DNA of 64,000 nt from positions 992,001 to 1,056,000 of the forward strand of contig NZ_JALJWP010000001.1 of the NCBI RefSeq assembly GCF_024169245.1. The letters are read 5' to 3'. The position numbers and the translations under genes are program-made. This stretch comes from Pseudomonas koreensis (lineage in GTDB: Bacteria; Pseudomonadota; Gammaproteobacteria; Pseudomonadales; Pseudomonadaceae). This document shows, one piece after another, positions 36,696-44,967 of the stretch. Numbering within the stretch: the first letter of the stretch is position 1; the number at the start of each line of letters is the position of its first letter. Below the pieces are notes generated by a model. That model saw only the letters and a program-made list of their open reading frames with translations. It was not told the origin of the DNA and ran no database searches.

Positions 36696-38594
36696 TTATG
36701 CAGCCGAAACCCGGCGCCTCTCCGCTACCCAACTCCGCCCATACAACACCACAATCGCCACGATCGCCACCGCCTGCGCAATCAGCGAATAAGCATCGGC
36801 ATGAATCCCCAACCAGTCGAATTCAAAAAACGCCACCGGCCGTGTGCCGAAAATCCCGGCTTCCTGCAAGGCCTTCACGCCGTGCCCGGCGAAGACCACC
36901 GACAACGCGCACAGCAGCGCGGCGTTGATGCTGAAGAACAAGGTCAGCGGCAGTTTCGCCGAACCGCGCAGAATCACCCACGCCAGGCCGACCAGCAAAA
37001 CCAAAGCGGTCGCGCCCCCGGCCAGCACGGCGTTGTGTCCGGCAGGCCCGGCCTGCAGCCACAGGGTTTCGTAGAACAGGATCACCTCGAACAATTCGCG
37101 ATACACCGAGAAAAACGCGAGGATCGCGAAGCCGAAACGTCCACCGCCGCCGACCAGGCTGCTCTTGATGTAATCCTGCCAGGCCGCCGCGTGACGGCGG
37201 TCATGCATCCACACGCCGAGCCACAGCACCATGACACTGGCAAACAGCGCCGTGGCGCCTTCCAGCAACTCACGCTGCGAACCGCTGACATCGATGACAT
37301 ACGCCGCCAGCGCCCAGGTGCCCAAGCCCGCCAGCAACGCCAGCCCCCAACCCACGTTGACGCTGCGCACCGCCGATTGCTGGCCGGTGTTGCGCAGGAA
37401 GGCGAGGATCGCCGCCAGCACCAGGATCGCTTCCAGGCCTTCGCGCAGCAGAATCAGCAGGCCGGAGATATAACTCAGCGACCAGCTCAAGCCATCGCTG
37501 CCCAACAGGCCGGCGGATTCCTTGAGTTTGGCCTTGGCTGCGTCCAGACGCTGCTCGGCCTGTTCGACCGGCAGACCGTCCTGCAGCGACTGCCGGTACG
37601 CCATCAGCGATTTTTCGGTGTCCTTGCGCACGTTGGCATCGACGTTGTCCAGCGAGCTTTCCACCAGTTCGAAGCCCTCCAGGTACGCCGCTACTGACAG
37701 GTCATAGGCCTGATCGTGCTCACCGGCGCGATAGGCCGCGAGGCTCTTGTCCAGGGTGGCGGCGGTGTAATCGAGCAACTGCGCCGGGCCGCGCTTGACC
37801 TGCGGCGGTTGCGCGCGTTGGGCACGGAAAGTCGCGGCAACCTCTGCGCCCTCAGCCGCCTGCACTTCGGCCGGGGTCTGGCGGGCCAGGTCGGCGATGT
37901 TGTAGACCTTGTCGGACTTGGCCGCTGCCGCATCGGCACTGAAGCCGGCGATGTAGGTGGCCAGATCCCAGCGCTGACGATCATCGAGCTGATCGGCAAA
38001 CGCCGGCATGTCGGTGCCTTCGACGCCTTGGCCGAGGGTGCTGTAGATCGCGTACAGGCTCAGGTGATCCATGCGCGCTGCGTCGCGCAGGTTGGCTGGC
38101 GCGGGGTTCAGGCCTACGCCGGCCGGGCCATCGCCGGCACCTGTGTCGCCGTGGCATACCGAGCAGTTCTGCGCATACAACGGCGCACCGCGTGTCGGGT
38201 CCGGGGTGATGATCGGCGCCTGGCTGACTTCATACGCCACAGCCAGCTTCGCTCCCAGCTGCCGGGCCTGACGCGCGACATCCGCGCCGTCCTGCTTCGC
38301 ACTGATCGCGGCGCGCAAAGACTCGACGCCCTGCTCCAGTGCGGCTTTTTCCGCTTTGGCTGGCAATGCAGTGATCAAGCCTTGCAGAACCTGGGTGAAT
38401 TCCAGCTGTTCGCGGTATTCGCCGTCGTCAATGACTTTGCCTGCCGCGACCGTCGGCGGGTAATCGGCACTGATGTAATCGAGCAGGTGCAACGCTTGCG
38501 GCGCGCCTTCCACGGTATCGGCCAGCAGCGGCAGGCTGCTCAGCGACAACAACGGGAACAGCAGCCAGGCCAGCAATCGGGACGAGGCAGTCAT
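36696..38594 (-). CDS. Cytochrome c/FTR1 family iron permease fusion
   Basis: A 632-residue fusion. A signal peptide is followed by a periplasmic cytochrome c domain with one heme site CSVCH (144-148), then a helical periplasmic section, then an FTR1/EfeU iron permease of about seven hydrophobic segments. The two iron-coordinating motifs are REGLE (384-388) and RELFE (near 499-503). The heme domain could oxidise Fe(II) for uptake as Fe(III), doing the job of EfeB/EfeO or a copper oxidase. Iron specificity comes from the family. A 26-bp palindrome lies upstream of the start. Confidence 0.93.
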   Translation of the reverse strand: MTASSRLLAWLLFPLLSLSSLPLLADTVEGAPQALHLLDYISADYPPTVAAGKVIDDGEYREQLEFTQVLQGLITALPAKAEKAALEQGVESLRAAISAKQDGADVARQARQLGAKLAVAYEVSQAPIITPDPTRGAPLYAQNCSVCHGDTGAGDGPAGVGLNPAPANLRDAARMDHLSLYAIYSTLGQGVEGTDMPAFADQLDDRQRWDLATYIAGFSADAAAAKSDKVYNIADLARQTPAEVQAAEGAEVAATFRAQRAQPPQVKRGPAQLLDYTAATLDKSLAAYRAGEHDQAYDLSVAAYLEGFELVESSLDNVDANVRKDTEKSLMAYRQSLQDGLPVEQAEQRLDAAKAKLKESAGLLGSDGLSWSLSYISGLLILLREGLEAILVLAAILAFLRNTGQQSAVRSVNVGWGLALLAGLGTWALAAYVIDVSGSQRELLEGATALFASVMVLWLGVWMHDRRHAAAWQDYIKSSLVGGGGRFGFAILAFFSVYRELFEVILFYETLWLQAGPAGHNAVLAGGATALVLLVGLAWVILRGSAKLPLTLFFSINAALLCALSVVFAGHGVKALQEAGIFGTRPVAFFEFDWLGIHADAYSLIAQAVAIVAIVVLYGRSWVAERRRVSAA

Positions 38595-38615
38595 GAACGA
38601 ATCTCAAATGGAAAT

Positions 38616-38641
38616 GCGAAGTTACATATTGTTCACTTCGC
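38616..38641. promoter_or_regulatory. Palindrome upstream of the FTR1 iron permease
   Basis: A perfect 7-bp inverted repeat GCGAAGT / ACTTCGC spans a 12-bp AT-rich centre and lies 21 bp upstream of the permease ATG, where a repressor would block initiation. It does not match a Fur consensus. The regulator is unknown. Confidence 0.5.
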
Positions 38642-38763
38642 AGACGTTTCTCTCAAGCTTTGTCGCCACCGGAGGGTAATGATTTATAACGTCGAAGCAC
38701 TGTGCCACCATCGGCGCCGATAACGAAAAAGCTCCCGCCTTACTCAAGGAAGATCTGTTCCCA

Positions 38764-40167
38764 ATGCGCCATTCCCTGCTGCTTCCTCTGCTGCTGACCG
38801 CCCTTACGCAACTGGCCGGTTGCGCGGCTTATCGCAATTACGATCTGGAACTGGAACAGACCACCGAGCAATTGAAGCGCGGCAACGTTGCCGGCTCCCT
38901 GGGGCTGATCGAGGCGCATAACCCGGACGAGCAGAAGGATCTGCTCTATTTCTTCGAGAAAGGCGCGGTGTTGAGTGCAGGCGGTGAACTGCCACAAAGC
39001 CAGGCGGCATGGCGCAGTGCCGAACAAATGGTGATCGAGCGCCAGGACACCATTGAAACCACCGGCGACAAGCTGTTGGCCGCCATGGGTAATCACTGGG
39101 GCAGCATCATCAATGACAAGCTGCGCCGCTACGACGGCTATGACTATGAAAAGGTCATGCTGACCACGCAGATGGCCCTCAACCAACTGGCGGTGAATGA
39201 TTTCGACGGTGCCCGCGCCGACATCAGGAAAACCCATGAGCGCGAAGCCCTGATCGCCCGACAGCGCGAGCTTGAATATGAGCGCGTCGAAGAGGCCGCG
39301 AAAAAGCAGGGCGTGCGCGTGCACTACAAGGATCTGCAGGGCTATCCGGTGGTGATGCTGGACGCGCCGGCGGTGATTGCCTTGAAGAACGGTTACCAGA
39401 GCGCGTTCAGTCACTATCTCGCCGGGTTCACCTATGAAGCACTCGGAGAAAAGAACCTCGCCGCGCCCGGCTATCGTCAGGCCATCGAGCTGCGTCCGGA
39501 CCTGCCGTTCTTCCAGCAAGCCTTGCGCGACCTCGACAGTCCCGGCCTCAAGGGTGACGACAGCGATGTGCTGATCATCGTGCAAAGCGGCCTTGCACCC
39601 GCGCGCAGTTCGCTGCGTGTGCCGTACCCGGTGAAGCTGGCTGACGGTCAGGTCATTGTCGCCAACATTTCGTTTCCGGTGATGGTGCCCGACACTTCGA
39701 CACCGTCGTTCAATCAGATTGGCATCGATGGCCGGCAGAACAGACTTATCGCGGTCAACAGCATCACCGACATGTCCTTGCGTACGCTGCGCGATGACAT
39801 GCCCGGCATTATCCAGCGCACGACTTACCGAGCCTTTCTGGCAGCGGATGTGCAGGCCACCGACAACCGACGCGACCCGAGCAAAGCATCGTACGTGACC
39901 CATTGGGATGGGTTCGAGCAGGCCGATACGCGTAGCTGGCGGACACTGCCCAACCTGACTCAGGTGCTGCGCCTGCGCCTGAACAAAGGCGAACACGCGA
40001 TCACCCTGCCCCACCTCACCAACGCCGCACCGCTGAAGATCCGGATTGATCAGAACCGCCAGGTCATCATCCTGCGCGCCCTCGGCGATCGGGTTTTCGC
40101 CAATGGCAGCGCTTTTCGGCATGCCGAGACAGTTGCCAAACCCGTAGTGAACAACATGACGAAGTGA
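38764..40167 (+). CDS. COG3014-type lipoprotein, paralogue 1
   Basis: A 467-residue lipoprotein with lipobox LAGC (lipidated Cys20). The N-terminal two-thirds are helical and repeat-like (GNVAGSLGLIEAHN, KDLLYFFEKGAVLSAGGELP, GYDYEKVMLTTQMALNQLAV), suggestive of a TPR-type scaffold. The C-terminal third is beta-rich. Its sequence resembles the neighbouring gene throughout, so the two arose by tandem duplication. AAGGAAGA precedes the ATG. It is divergent from the FTR1 permease. Function is not established; context suggests an envelope role. Confidence 0.85.
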   Translation: MRHSLLLPLLLTALTQLAGCAAYRNYDLELEQTTEQLKRGNVAGSLGLIEAHNPDEQKDLLYFFEKGAVLSAGGELPQSQAAWRSAEQMVIERQDTIETTGDKLLAAMGNHWGSIINDKLRRYDGYDYEKVMLTTQMALNQLAVNDFDGARADIRKTHEREALIARQRELEYERVEEAAKKQGVRVHYKDLQGYPVVMLDAPAVIALKNGYQSAFSHYLAGFTYEALGEKNLAAPGYRQAIELRPDLPFFQQALRDLDSPGLKGDDSDVLIIVQSGLAPARSSLRVPYPVKLADGQVIVANISFPVMVPDTSTPSFNQIGIDGRQNRLIAVNSITDMSLRTLRDDMPGIIQRTTYRAFLAADVQATDNRRDPSKASYVTHWDGFEQADTRSWRTLPNLTQVLRLRLNKGEHAITLPHLTNAAPLKIRIDQNRQVIILRALGDRVFANGSAFRHAETVAKPVVNNMTK

Positions 40168-40201
40168 TAGCACTGACATTTATTAAGCCACTAAAAAGAC
40201 A

Positions 40202-40230
40202 TTACATAGCCATCACCCCGCGCTTATAAT
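40202..40230 (+). promoter_or_regulatory. Sigma-70 promoter for the second lipoprotein transcription unit
   Basis: A TTACAT -35 box and an exact TATAAT -10 box are separated by 17 bp. It lies about 145 bp upstream of paralogue 2 and 35 bp after paralogue 1, so the last four genes can be transcribed separately from the first. Confidence 0.7.
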
Positions 40231-40372
40231 GCCGCGCCCTCGCCCAGCGAGCCGGCATGAAAGCTCCTCACGCATGAGGAATTGGCAGGAGGCCAGCGCC
40301 GCCGTCGATAGGTCACACCAGCCCGACCAGCACACGCGGCTGCAAGTTTTGTTACTCAGGGAAGAAGTACCC

Positions 40373-41767
40373 ATGGCATTCCGCGCTCCCATGCTGCTCG
40401 CGCTCAGCGCCGTCACGCTGTTGTCCGGCTGCGCAGCGTTTCGCAACTACGATTCCGAACTGGCCCAGACCAACCAGCAATTGGCTTCCGGCAACGTCGA
40501 CGCTGCGCTGACCCTGCTGGAAAAGAACAACACCGGCACCGACAAAGACCTGCTCTATTACTTCGAGAAAGGCGAACTGCTGCGCGCCAAGGGCGATCTG
40601 TCGGGCAGCCAGAACGCCTGGGGCAGCGCCGATCAGGTGGTCGGTCGTTGGGAAGACGCGGTCAAGCTCGACTCGGCCAAGTACCTGGCGCAGTTCGGCA
40701 GCTTCATCGTCAACGACAAGGTGCGTCGCTACGAAGGCTATGACTACGAGAAAGTCATGCTGACCACGCAGATGGCCCTGAACCTGTTGGCGGTCAACGA
40801 TTTCGATGGCGCCCGCACGGCGATCAAAAAGACCCACGAACGTGAAGCGGTGATTGCCGACCTGCGCGACAAGGAATACCTCAAGAGCGAAGAACAGGCC
40901 GAGAAAGAAGGCATCAAGACCCAGTACAAGGATCTGCAGGGTTATCCGGTGGCCAGCCTCGACGCGCCGGAAGTGGTCGGCCTGAAAAACAGCTACCAGA
41001 GTGCGTTCAGCCATTACCTGGCCGGTTTCGTTTACGAAGCTCTGGGCGAGAAAGATCTGGCCGCGCCGGGTTATCGCAAGGCTGCCGAATTGCGCCCGAA
41101 CACGCCGCTGCTCGAACAGGCGCTGGTCAATCTCGACAAGCCTTCGAAGTCCGACGACAGCGACATTCTCATCGTCGTGCAAAGCGGTCTGGCGCCAGCG
41201 CGCGACTCGATTCGCGTACCGCTGCCGCTGCCGATTTCCAACAACGTGGTGATCACTCCGCTGTCGTTCCCGATCATCAAACCGGACACCTCCACCGCGC
41301 CGTTTGCGCAGATCGGCGTCGACGGCAAGCAGGTCGACCTGACCGCACTCAACAGCACCACCGCCATGTCCCGCCGCGCCCTGCGCGATGACATGCCCGG
41401 GATCATCGTGCGCACCACCGTACGCGCAATCACCAAAGGCGTGGCGCAGAAGCAGATCAACGAAACCAACCCGCTGGCCGGTCTTGCCGTAGGCATTTCT
41501 TCAGCGGTGCTCGAAGGCGCCGATACCCGTACATGGCGCACCTTGCCGGACAACACCCAAGTGGTGCGTCTGCGCCTGAAAAAAGGTGAGCATCAGGTTA
41601 CCCTCCCGAGCGCCGTGGGCGGCTCGGTGGTCAAGGTCACCGTCGATCAGCGTTATCAAGTGGTCAGCCTGCGTGCCGTGGGCAACCAGGTATTCGCCGG
41701 TGGCATCGCCGCTCACGTAATGCCGAGCGCTGCCGCGACCAACGTCGCCAGCCTCAAACAACCTTAA
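40373..41767 (+). CDS. COG3014-type lipoprotein, paralogue 2
   Basis: A 464-residue lipoprotein, lipobox LSGC (Cys20), and a clear paralogue of the upstream gene: both share RRYxGYDYEKVMLTTQMALN, VIVQSGLAPAR-type segments, KNxYQSAFSHYLAGF and RTLRDDMPGI/RALRDDMPGI blocks. The ATG at 40373 is chosen because the signal peptide starts there; a longer frame adds a charged, non-signal lead. It starts a four-gene unit with YcfL-, LpoB- and CsgG-like genes, with a strong promoter upstream. Function unknown. Confidence 0.86.
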   Translation: MAFRAPMLLALSAVTLLSGCAAFRNYDSELAQTNQQLASGNVDAALTLLEKNNTGTDKDLLYYFEKGELLRAKGDLSGSQNAWGSADQVVGRWEDAVKLDSAKYLAQFGSFIVNDKVRRYEGYDYEKVMLTTQMALNLLAVNDFDGARTAIKKTHEREAVIADLRDKEYLKSEEQAEKEGIKTQYKDLQGYPVASLDAPEVVGLKNSYQSAFSHYLAGFVYEALGEKDLAAPGYRKAAELRPNTPLLEQALVNLDKPSKSDDSDILIVVQSGLAPARDSIRVPLPLPISNNVVITPLSFPIIKPDTSTAPFAQIGVDGKQVDLTALNSTTAMSRRALRDDMPGIIVRTTVRAITKGVAQKQINETNPLAGLAVGISSAVLEGADTRTWRTLPDNTQVVRLRLKKGEHQVTLPSAVGGSVVKVTVDQRYQVVSLRAVGNQVFAGGIAAHVMPSAAATNVASLKQP

Positions 41768-41783
41768 GAACGGAGTCTTTGCA

Positions 41784-42155
41784 ATGCGCTTGAAGATCAT
41801 CGCCGTCGCCGCCCTAGCCTTGCTGGCAGGCTGCGCCACCCCGCCACCGCCTGAGCCGGGCAGCGCCGCGAGCAAGGTCGTGGCCATGGGCCCGCAGAAA
41901 CACATCGTTGTCGGCGCCATGCGCGTGGCTCGCGAAAACGGCTTCATGACCGTCAATGTGCAGCTGAGCAACACCCTCAACAGCAACAAGATCTTCTACT
42001 ACCGCTTTGCCTGGCTTGGCGCAGAAGGTTTTCCGGTTGCCGAAGAAGAAGTCTGGAAAAGCCAGATGATGTACGGCGCCCAGACCAGCTTCATTCAGGC
42101 CATCGCCCCAACCCCGAAAGCCGTGGATTTCCGTCTGGAAATCAAGACGCCTTAA
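41784..42155 (+). CDS. YcfL family lipoprotein
   Basis: A 123-residue lipoprotein with lipobox LAGC (Cys17). The body is a single beta-sandwich-like domain with VNVQLSNTLNSNKIFYYRF and WLGAEGFPVAEEEVWKSQMM, matching the YcfL family. In E. coli ycfL is directly upstream of lpoB, the same order as here. It starts 16 bp after paralogue 2. No biochemical function is established. Confidence 0.85.
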   Translation: MRLKIIAVAALALLAGCATPPPPEPGSAASKVVAMGPQKHIVVGAMRVARENGFMTVNVQLSNTLNSNKIFYYRFAWLGAEGFPVAEEEVWKSQMMYGAQTSFIQAIAPTPKAVDFRLEIKTP

Positions 42156-42191
42156 GCCCGCCACCCTATTTCTGATTGAGAGAGCTTTCTC

Positions 42192-42779
42192 ATGTTTGCA
42201 CGCTTTTCCTGCATCGCCGTCATCGCCCTGCTCGCCTCCGGTTGCGCCAACACTTCGCCGACCCTGGGCAGCAAGAACATCAGCTACGGCGACACCAAAG
42301 CGGTTGAAACCGTGACCAACGAATTCGGTTCGACCGACCTGCAAATGATCGCCGAGTCGATGACCCGCTCGCTGGCCCAGTCCGGCATCCTGCAGGGCCG
42401 TCCGGTGGTTCAGGTCTACGATGTGAAGAACAAGACCAGCGAGTACATCGACACCCGCGAAATCACCACCAGCATCAAGACCCAACTGATGAAGACCGGT
42501 GTCGCGCGCTTCGCCAGCGACAACAATGCGATGCAGAGCCAGGTCGACCAGCTCAAGCTGCAAAATCAGAGCGGTCTGTACAAGAAAAGCACCGTGGCCA
42601 AGACCGGCAACATGATCGCTGCCAAGTACCGCATCGAAGGCTCGATCAGCTCGATCGTCAAGCGCAGCAGCGATTACAAGGACGTCTTCTACAAATTCAG
42701 CCTGCAACTGATCGATGTCGAAAGCGGGCTGGCCGAGTGGATGGACGAAAAAGAGATTCGCAAAACCACGGAGCGTTAA
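42192..42779 (+). CDS. LpoB-like penicillin-binding protein activator
   Basis: A 195-residue lipoprotein with lipobox LASGC (Cys18). The mature domain has GDTKAVETVTNEFGSTDLQM, a DVKNKTSEYIDTREITTSIK strand region and MIAAKYRIEGSISSIVKRSS, as in LpoB, the outer-membrane lipoprotein that activates the synthase PBP1b in enterobacteria. Pseudomonas is known to use LpoP for PBP1b, so the partner here is uncertain. It lies 36 bp after the YcfL-like gene and 3 bp before the CsgG-like gene. Confidence 0.85.
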   Translation: MFARFSCIAVIALLASGCANTSPTLGSKNISYGDTKAVETVTNEFGSTDLQMIAESMTRSLAQSGILQGRPVVQVYDVKNKTSEYIDTREITTSIKTQLMKTGVARFASDNNAMQSQVDQLKLQNQSGLYKKSTVAKTGNMIAAKYRIEGSISSIVKRSSDYKDVFYKFSLQLIDVESGLAEWMDEKEIRKTTER

Positions 42780-42782
42780 TCG

Positions 42783-43526
42783 ATGCGCACATGGATCGGC
42801 ATGATGGCCCTGGCTTGCGCGTTCAGCGCGCAGGCGGCCCCGAAAGTGGCGGTGACGGATCTGGCGTATCAGGAGCGCGTGGAGCAATACATCCACATCG
42901 TTTCAGCGCAGAGCAATCACCGCGAGAGCTACTACAGCGCCAGCGGTTCTTCGAGTTACAACGAGATCGAAGCGACCACCAGCTACATCGAACAGGGCGA
43001 ATTGCGTAAATTCACCGGCGACATCAAGGGTGAAATTCTGCGTACCGGCATGTTCCAGCTGGTGCAGGGCACACCGTACACAGCCTCGTCCAAAGGCGAT
43101 GTGTATGACGTGATCAAACGCATCAAGGCCGGCAATTTCAAAGGCGCCGACTACGTGCTGTTCGGCACGGTGTCCGACATCGACTTCACCCAGGACATCA
43201 ACGAGCTGGCGAATACCGACAGCTATTCGGCGGTGCTGGGACTGACACTGGTGGCGGATTTCAGCCTGATCAACACCAGGACCTACGAGATCACCTCGGC
43301 CTTCACGGCGATGGGCGAAGCGCAGGACACCAAACTGGTGAACCATCGCGACATCAAGATCTCGCTCAACCGCCCTCGGGTCGTGCGCGAGGTGTCCAAA
43401 GCGTTGGGTGAAGACGTGGCCGGGCAACTGAGCATGCAGCTCGGTGGTGACGGCTACGAGCAACCGCGTGAGGCGCCGCAGCGCAATAATCTGCCGCGCG
43501 ATACGGCGCCGGTGATCCTGCGCTGA
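42783..43526 (+). CDS. CsgG/LpoB-like exported protein
   Basis: A 247-residue protein with a cleavable signal peptide (CAFSAQA-APKVAV) but no lipobox. The mature part begins with the CsgG/LpoB-type strand KVAVTDLAYQERV and includes GADYVLFGTVSDIDFTQDIN and a C-terminal LGEDVAGQLSMQLGG. It looks like a soluble periplasmic relative of the preceding LpoB-like lipoprotein and follows it by 3 bp, so they are co-translated. The last gene of the cluster, it is followed by a strong terminator. Function unknown. Confidence 0.82.
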   Translation: MRTWIGMMALACAFSAQAAPKVAVTDLAYQERVEQYIHIVSAQSNHRESYYSASGSSSYNEIEATTSYIEQGELRKFTGDIKGEILRTGMFQLVQGTPYTASSKGDVYDVIKRIKAGNFKGADYVLFGTVSDIDFTQDINELANTDSYSAVLGLTLVADFSLINTRTYEITSAFTAMGEAQDTKLVNHRDIKISLNRPRVVREVSKALGEDVAGQLSMQLGGDGYEQPREAPQRNNLPRDTAPVILR

Positions 43527-43541
43527 CTGACCGGGATAAAC

Positions 43542-43572
43542 AAAAAAGGCGACCTGCGAGGTCGCCTTTTTT
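43542..43572. terminator. Bidirectional terminator after the lipoprotein cluster
   Basis: The stem AAAAAAGGCGACCT / AGGTCGCCTTTTTT with a GCG loop separates the cluster from the convergent LysE gene. Confidence 0.92.
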
Positions 43573-43585
43573 CTGCCTGAACGGT

Positions 43586-44218
43586 TTACACCGGCGCTTT
43601 GCGCAACGTCGCCATGAATGCCGCCGCGCCAATGAACAGCCCGGCAAAGGTGCGGTTCATGCGCTTCTGTTGCTTGGGCGTGCGCAACAGGCGCAGCACC
43701 TTCGACGCCAGCCCGGTATAGCCGGCCATGACGATCAGATCGACGACCACCATGGTCATGCCAATCACCACATACTGCATCAGCAGCGGCGCATGGGGAT
43801 TGATGAACTGCGGCAGCACCGCGAGCATGAACACCAGCGCCTTGGGGTTGCTGATGTTCACCAGAAAGCCGCGAAAAACCAGCGCCAGCGGCTTGCCGAT
43901 CGGCCGTACCGCGGCGTCATCGCTCATGTCCATGGGCAGCGCCCGCCATTGCTTGATCGCCAGGTAAACCAGATAGGCGACACCGAACCATTTGATCGCA
44001 TGGAATGCTGTGGCCGAAGCGGTGAGCACAGCGCCAACGCCCGCGCCGACAATTGCAATCTGCACCGCCAGACCGATCTGCAGGCCCAGTGCATTCCAGT
44101 AGCCGCGCCAGAAACCGTATTGCAGACCGCTGGACATCGACGCGATGGCGCCCGCGCCCGGGGACAGGCTGATCACCCAGCAGGCGGCAAAAAATGCCAG
44201 CCATGTTTGAAGCTCCAT
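43586..44218 (-). CDS. LysE family amino-acid exporter
   Basis: A 210-residue inner-membrane protein of the LysE/RhtB family with about six hydrophobic segments. The signature ISLSPGAGAIASMSSGLQYG lies near residue 17, and NISNPKALVFMLAVLPQFIN near residue 115. Such proteins export amino acids or homoserine lactones; the substrate here is not known. The ATG at 44216-44218 starts at the hydrophobic N-terminus; the longer frame upstream runs into a REPIN. Confidence 0.93.
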   Translation of the reverse strand: MELQTWLAFFAACWVISLSPGAGAIASMSSGLQYGFWRGYWNALGLQIGLAVQIAIVGAGVGAVLTASATAFHAIKWFGVAYLVYLAIKQWRALPMDMSDDAAVRPIGKPLALVFRGFLVNISNPKALVFMLAVLPQFINPHAPLLMQYVVIGMTMVVVDLIVMAGYTGLASKVLRLLRTPKQQKRMNRTFAGLFIGAAAFMATLRKAPV

Positions 44219-44279
44219 CGCATACCTCGACTGATACTGTAACAATCCGTCAAAGCTAATGCTGTTTGGGGCTAAAAGC

Positions 44280-44372
44280 AAAAGATCGCAGCCTTCGGCA
44301 GCTCCTACAGGGATCGCATTCCAGATGTAGGAGCTGCCGAAGGCTCGGGCCGCGATCGGACGATCTTTTGAT
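44280..44372. repeat. REPIN, GCCGAAGGCTGCGATC family, copy 5 (arm with insertion)
   Basis: AAAAGATCGCAGCCTTCGGC and an inverted arm interrupted by a short GGGCCGCGATCGGAC insertion lie between the LysE and MscS genes. Confidence 0.88.
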
Positions 44373-44385
44373 CTGGCTTGGAAAT

Positions 44386-44967
44386 CTACTTCTCGAACCC
44401 GCTCGACGGAAACACATCCGTCCCGCGCCAACGCCGCACCGAGCGCTGGAAGAACAGGCTGTTCGGCACCTGCACCATGGCGCTGCCAGTGCCGAGTTCT
44501 TCAGCCTCGACCAACGTGGTGTAGAGCAGATTGATTGCGATTACCCGGCCTTTGACGCCAGGCTTGTCGGTGGTGTCCACCAGCTCGACCACATCGCCGA
44601 GGCGGAACGGTCCGACGGTGAAGATCAGAATCGCGCAGAGCAGGTTGGACAGCACGCTCCACATGGCGAAAAACGCCACCGCCGCCACCGCAACGAAACC
44701 CGACAGCGCCGTCCACAGCACCGTCGCCGAAACGCCGAGGCGCTCGAGCACGAAGAGCAGCGCGCTGCCCATGATCAGCCAGCGCAACACGCCGCGCAGC
44801 GGCATCAGCAACTGCGGCGGGAACGGATAGCGCTCACCCAGGCGAGTCAGTCCTTTGGCGACGAAACGCTGGGTCAGGTAACCCGCCAGCAGGATCAGCA
44901 GAATCTGCGCGGTGAACCATAGCGGTTCGACCCAAACGGCCGCGAAGGGCAGCTTGAAGGCTTCCAT
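44386..44967 (-). CDS. Small MscS-family mechanosensitive channel protein
   Basis: A 193-residue protein with about three hydrophobic segments and the MscS pore/beta region: ALSGFVAVAAVAFFAMWSVL, FTVGPFRLGDVVELVD and VQVPNSLFFQRSVRRW. It is much shorter than E. coli MscS (286 residues), lacking most of the C-terminal vestibule. It follows the ABC-F gene with a one-base TGATG overlap, so the two are coupled. Gating function is inferred from the family. Confidence 0.88.
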   Translation of the reverse strand: MEAFKLPFAAVWVEPLWFTAQILLILLAGYLTQRFVAKGLTRLGERYPFPPQLLMPLRGVLRWLIMGSALLFVLERLGVSATVLWTALSGFVAVAAVAFFAMWSVLSNLLCAILIFTVGPFRLGDVVELVDTTDKPGVKGRVIAINLLYTTLVEAEELGTGSAMVQVPNSLFFQRSVRRWRGTDVFPSSGFEK

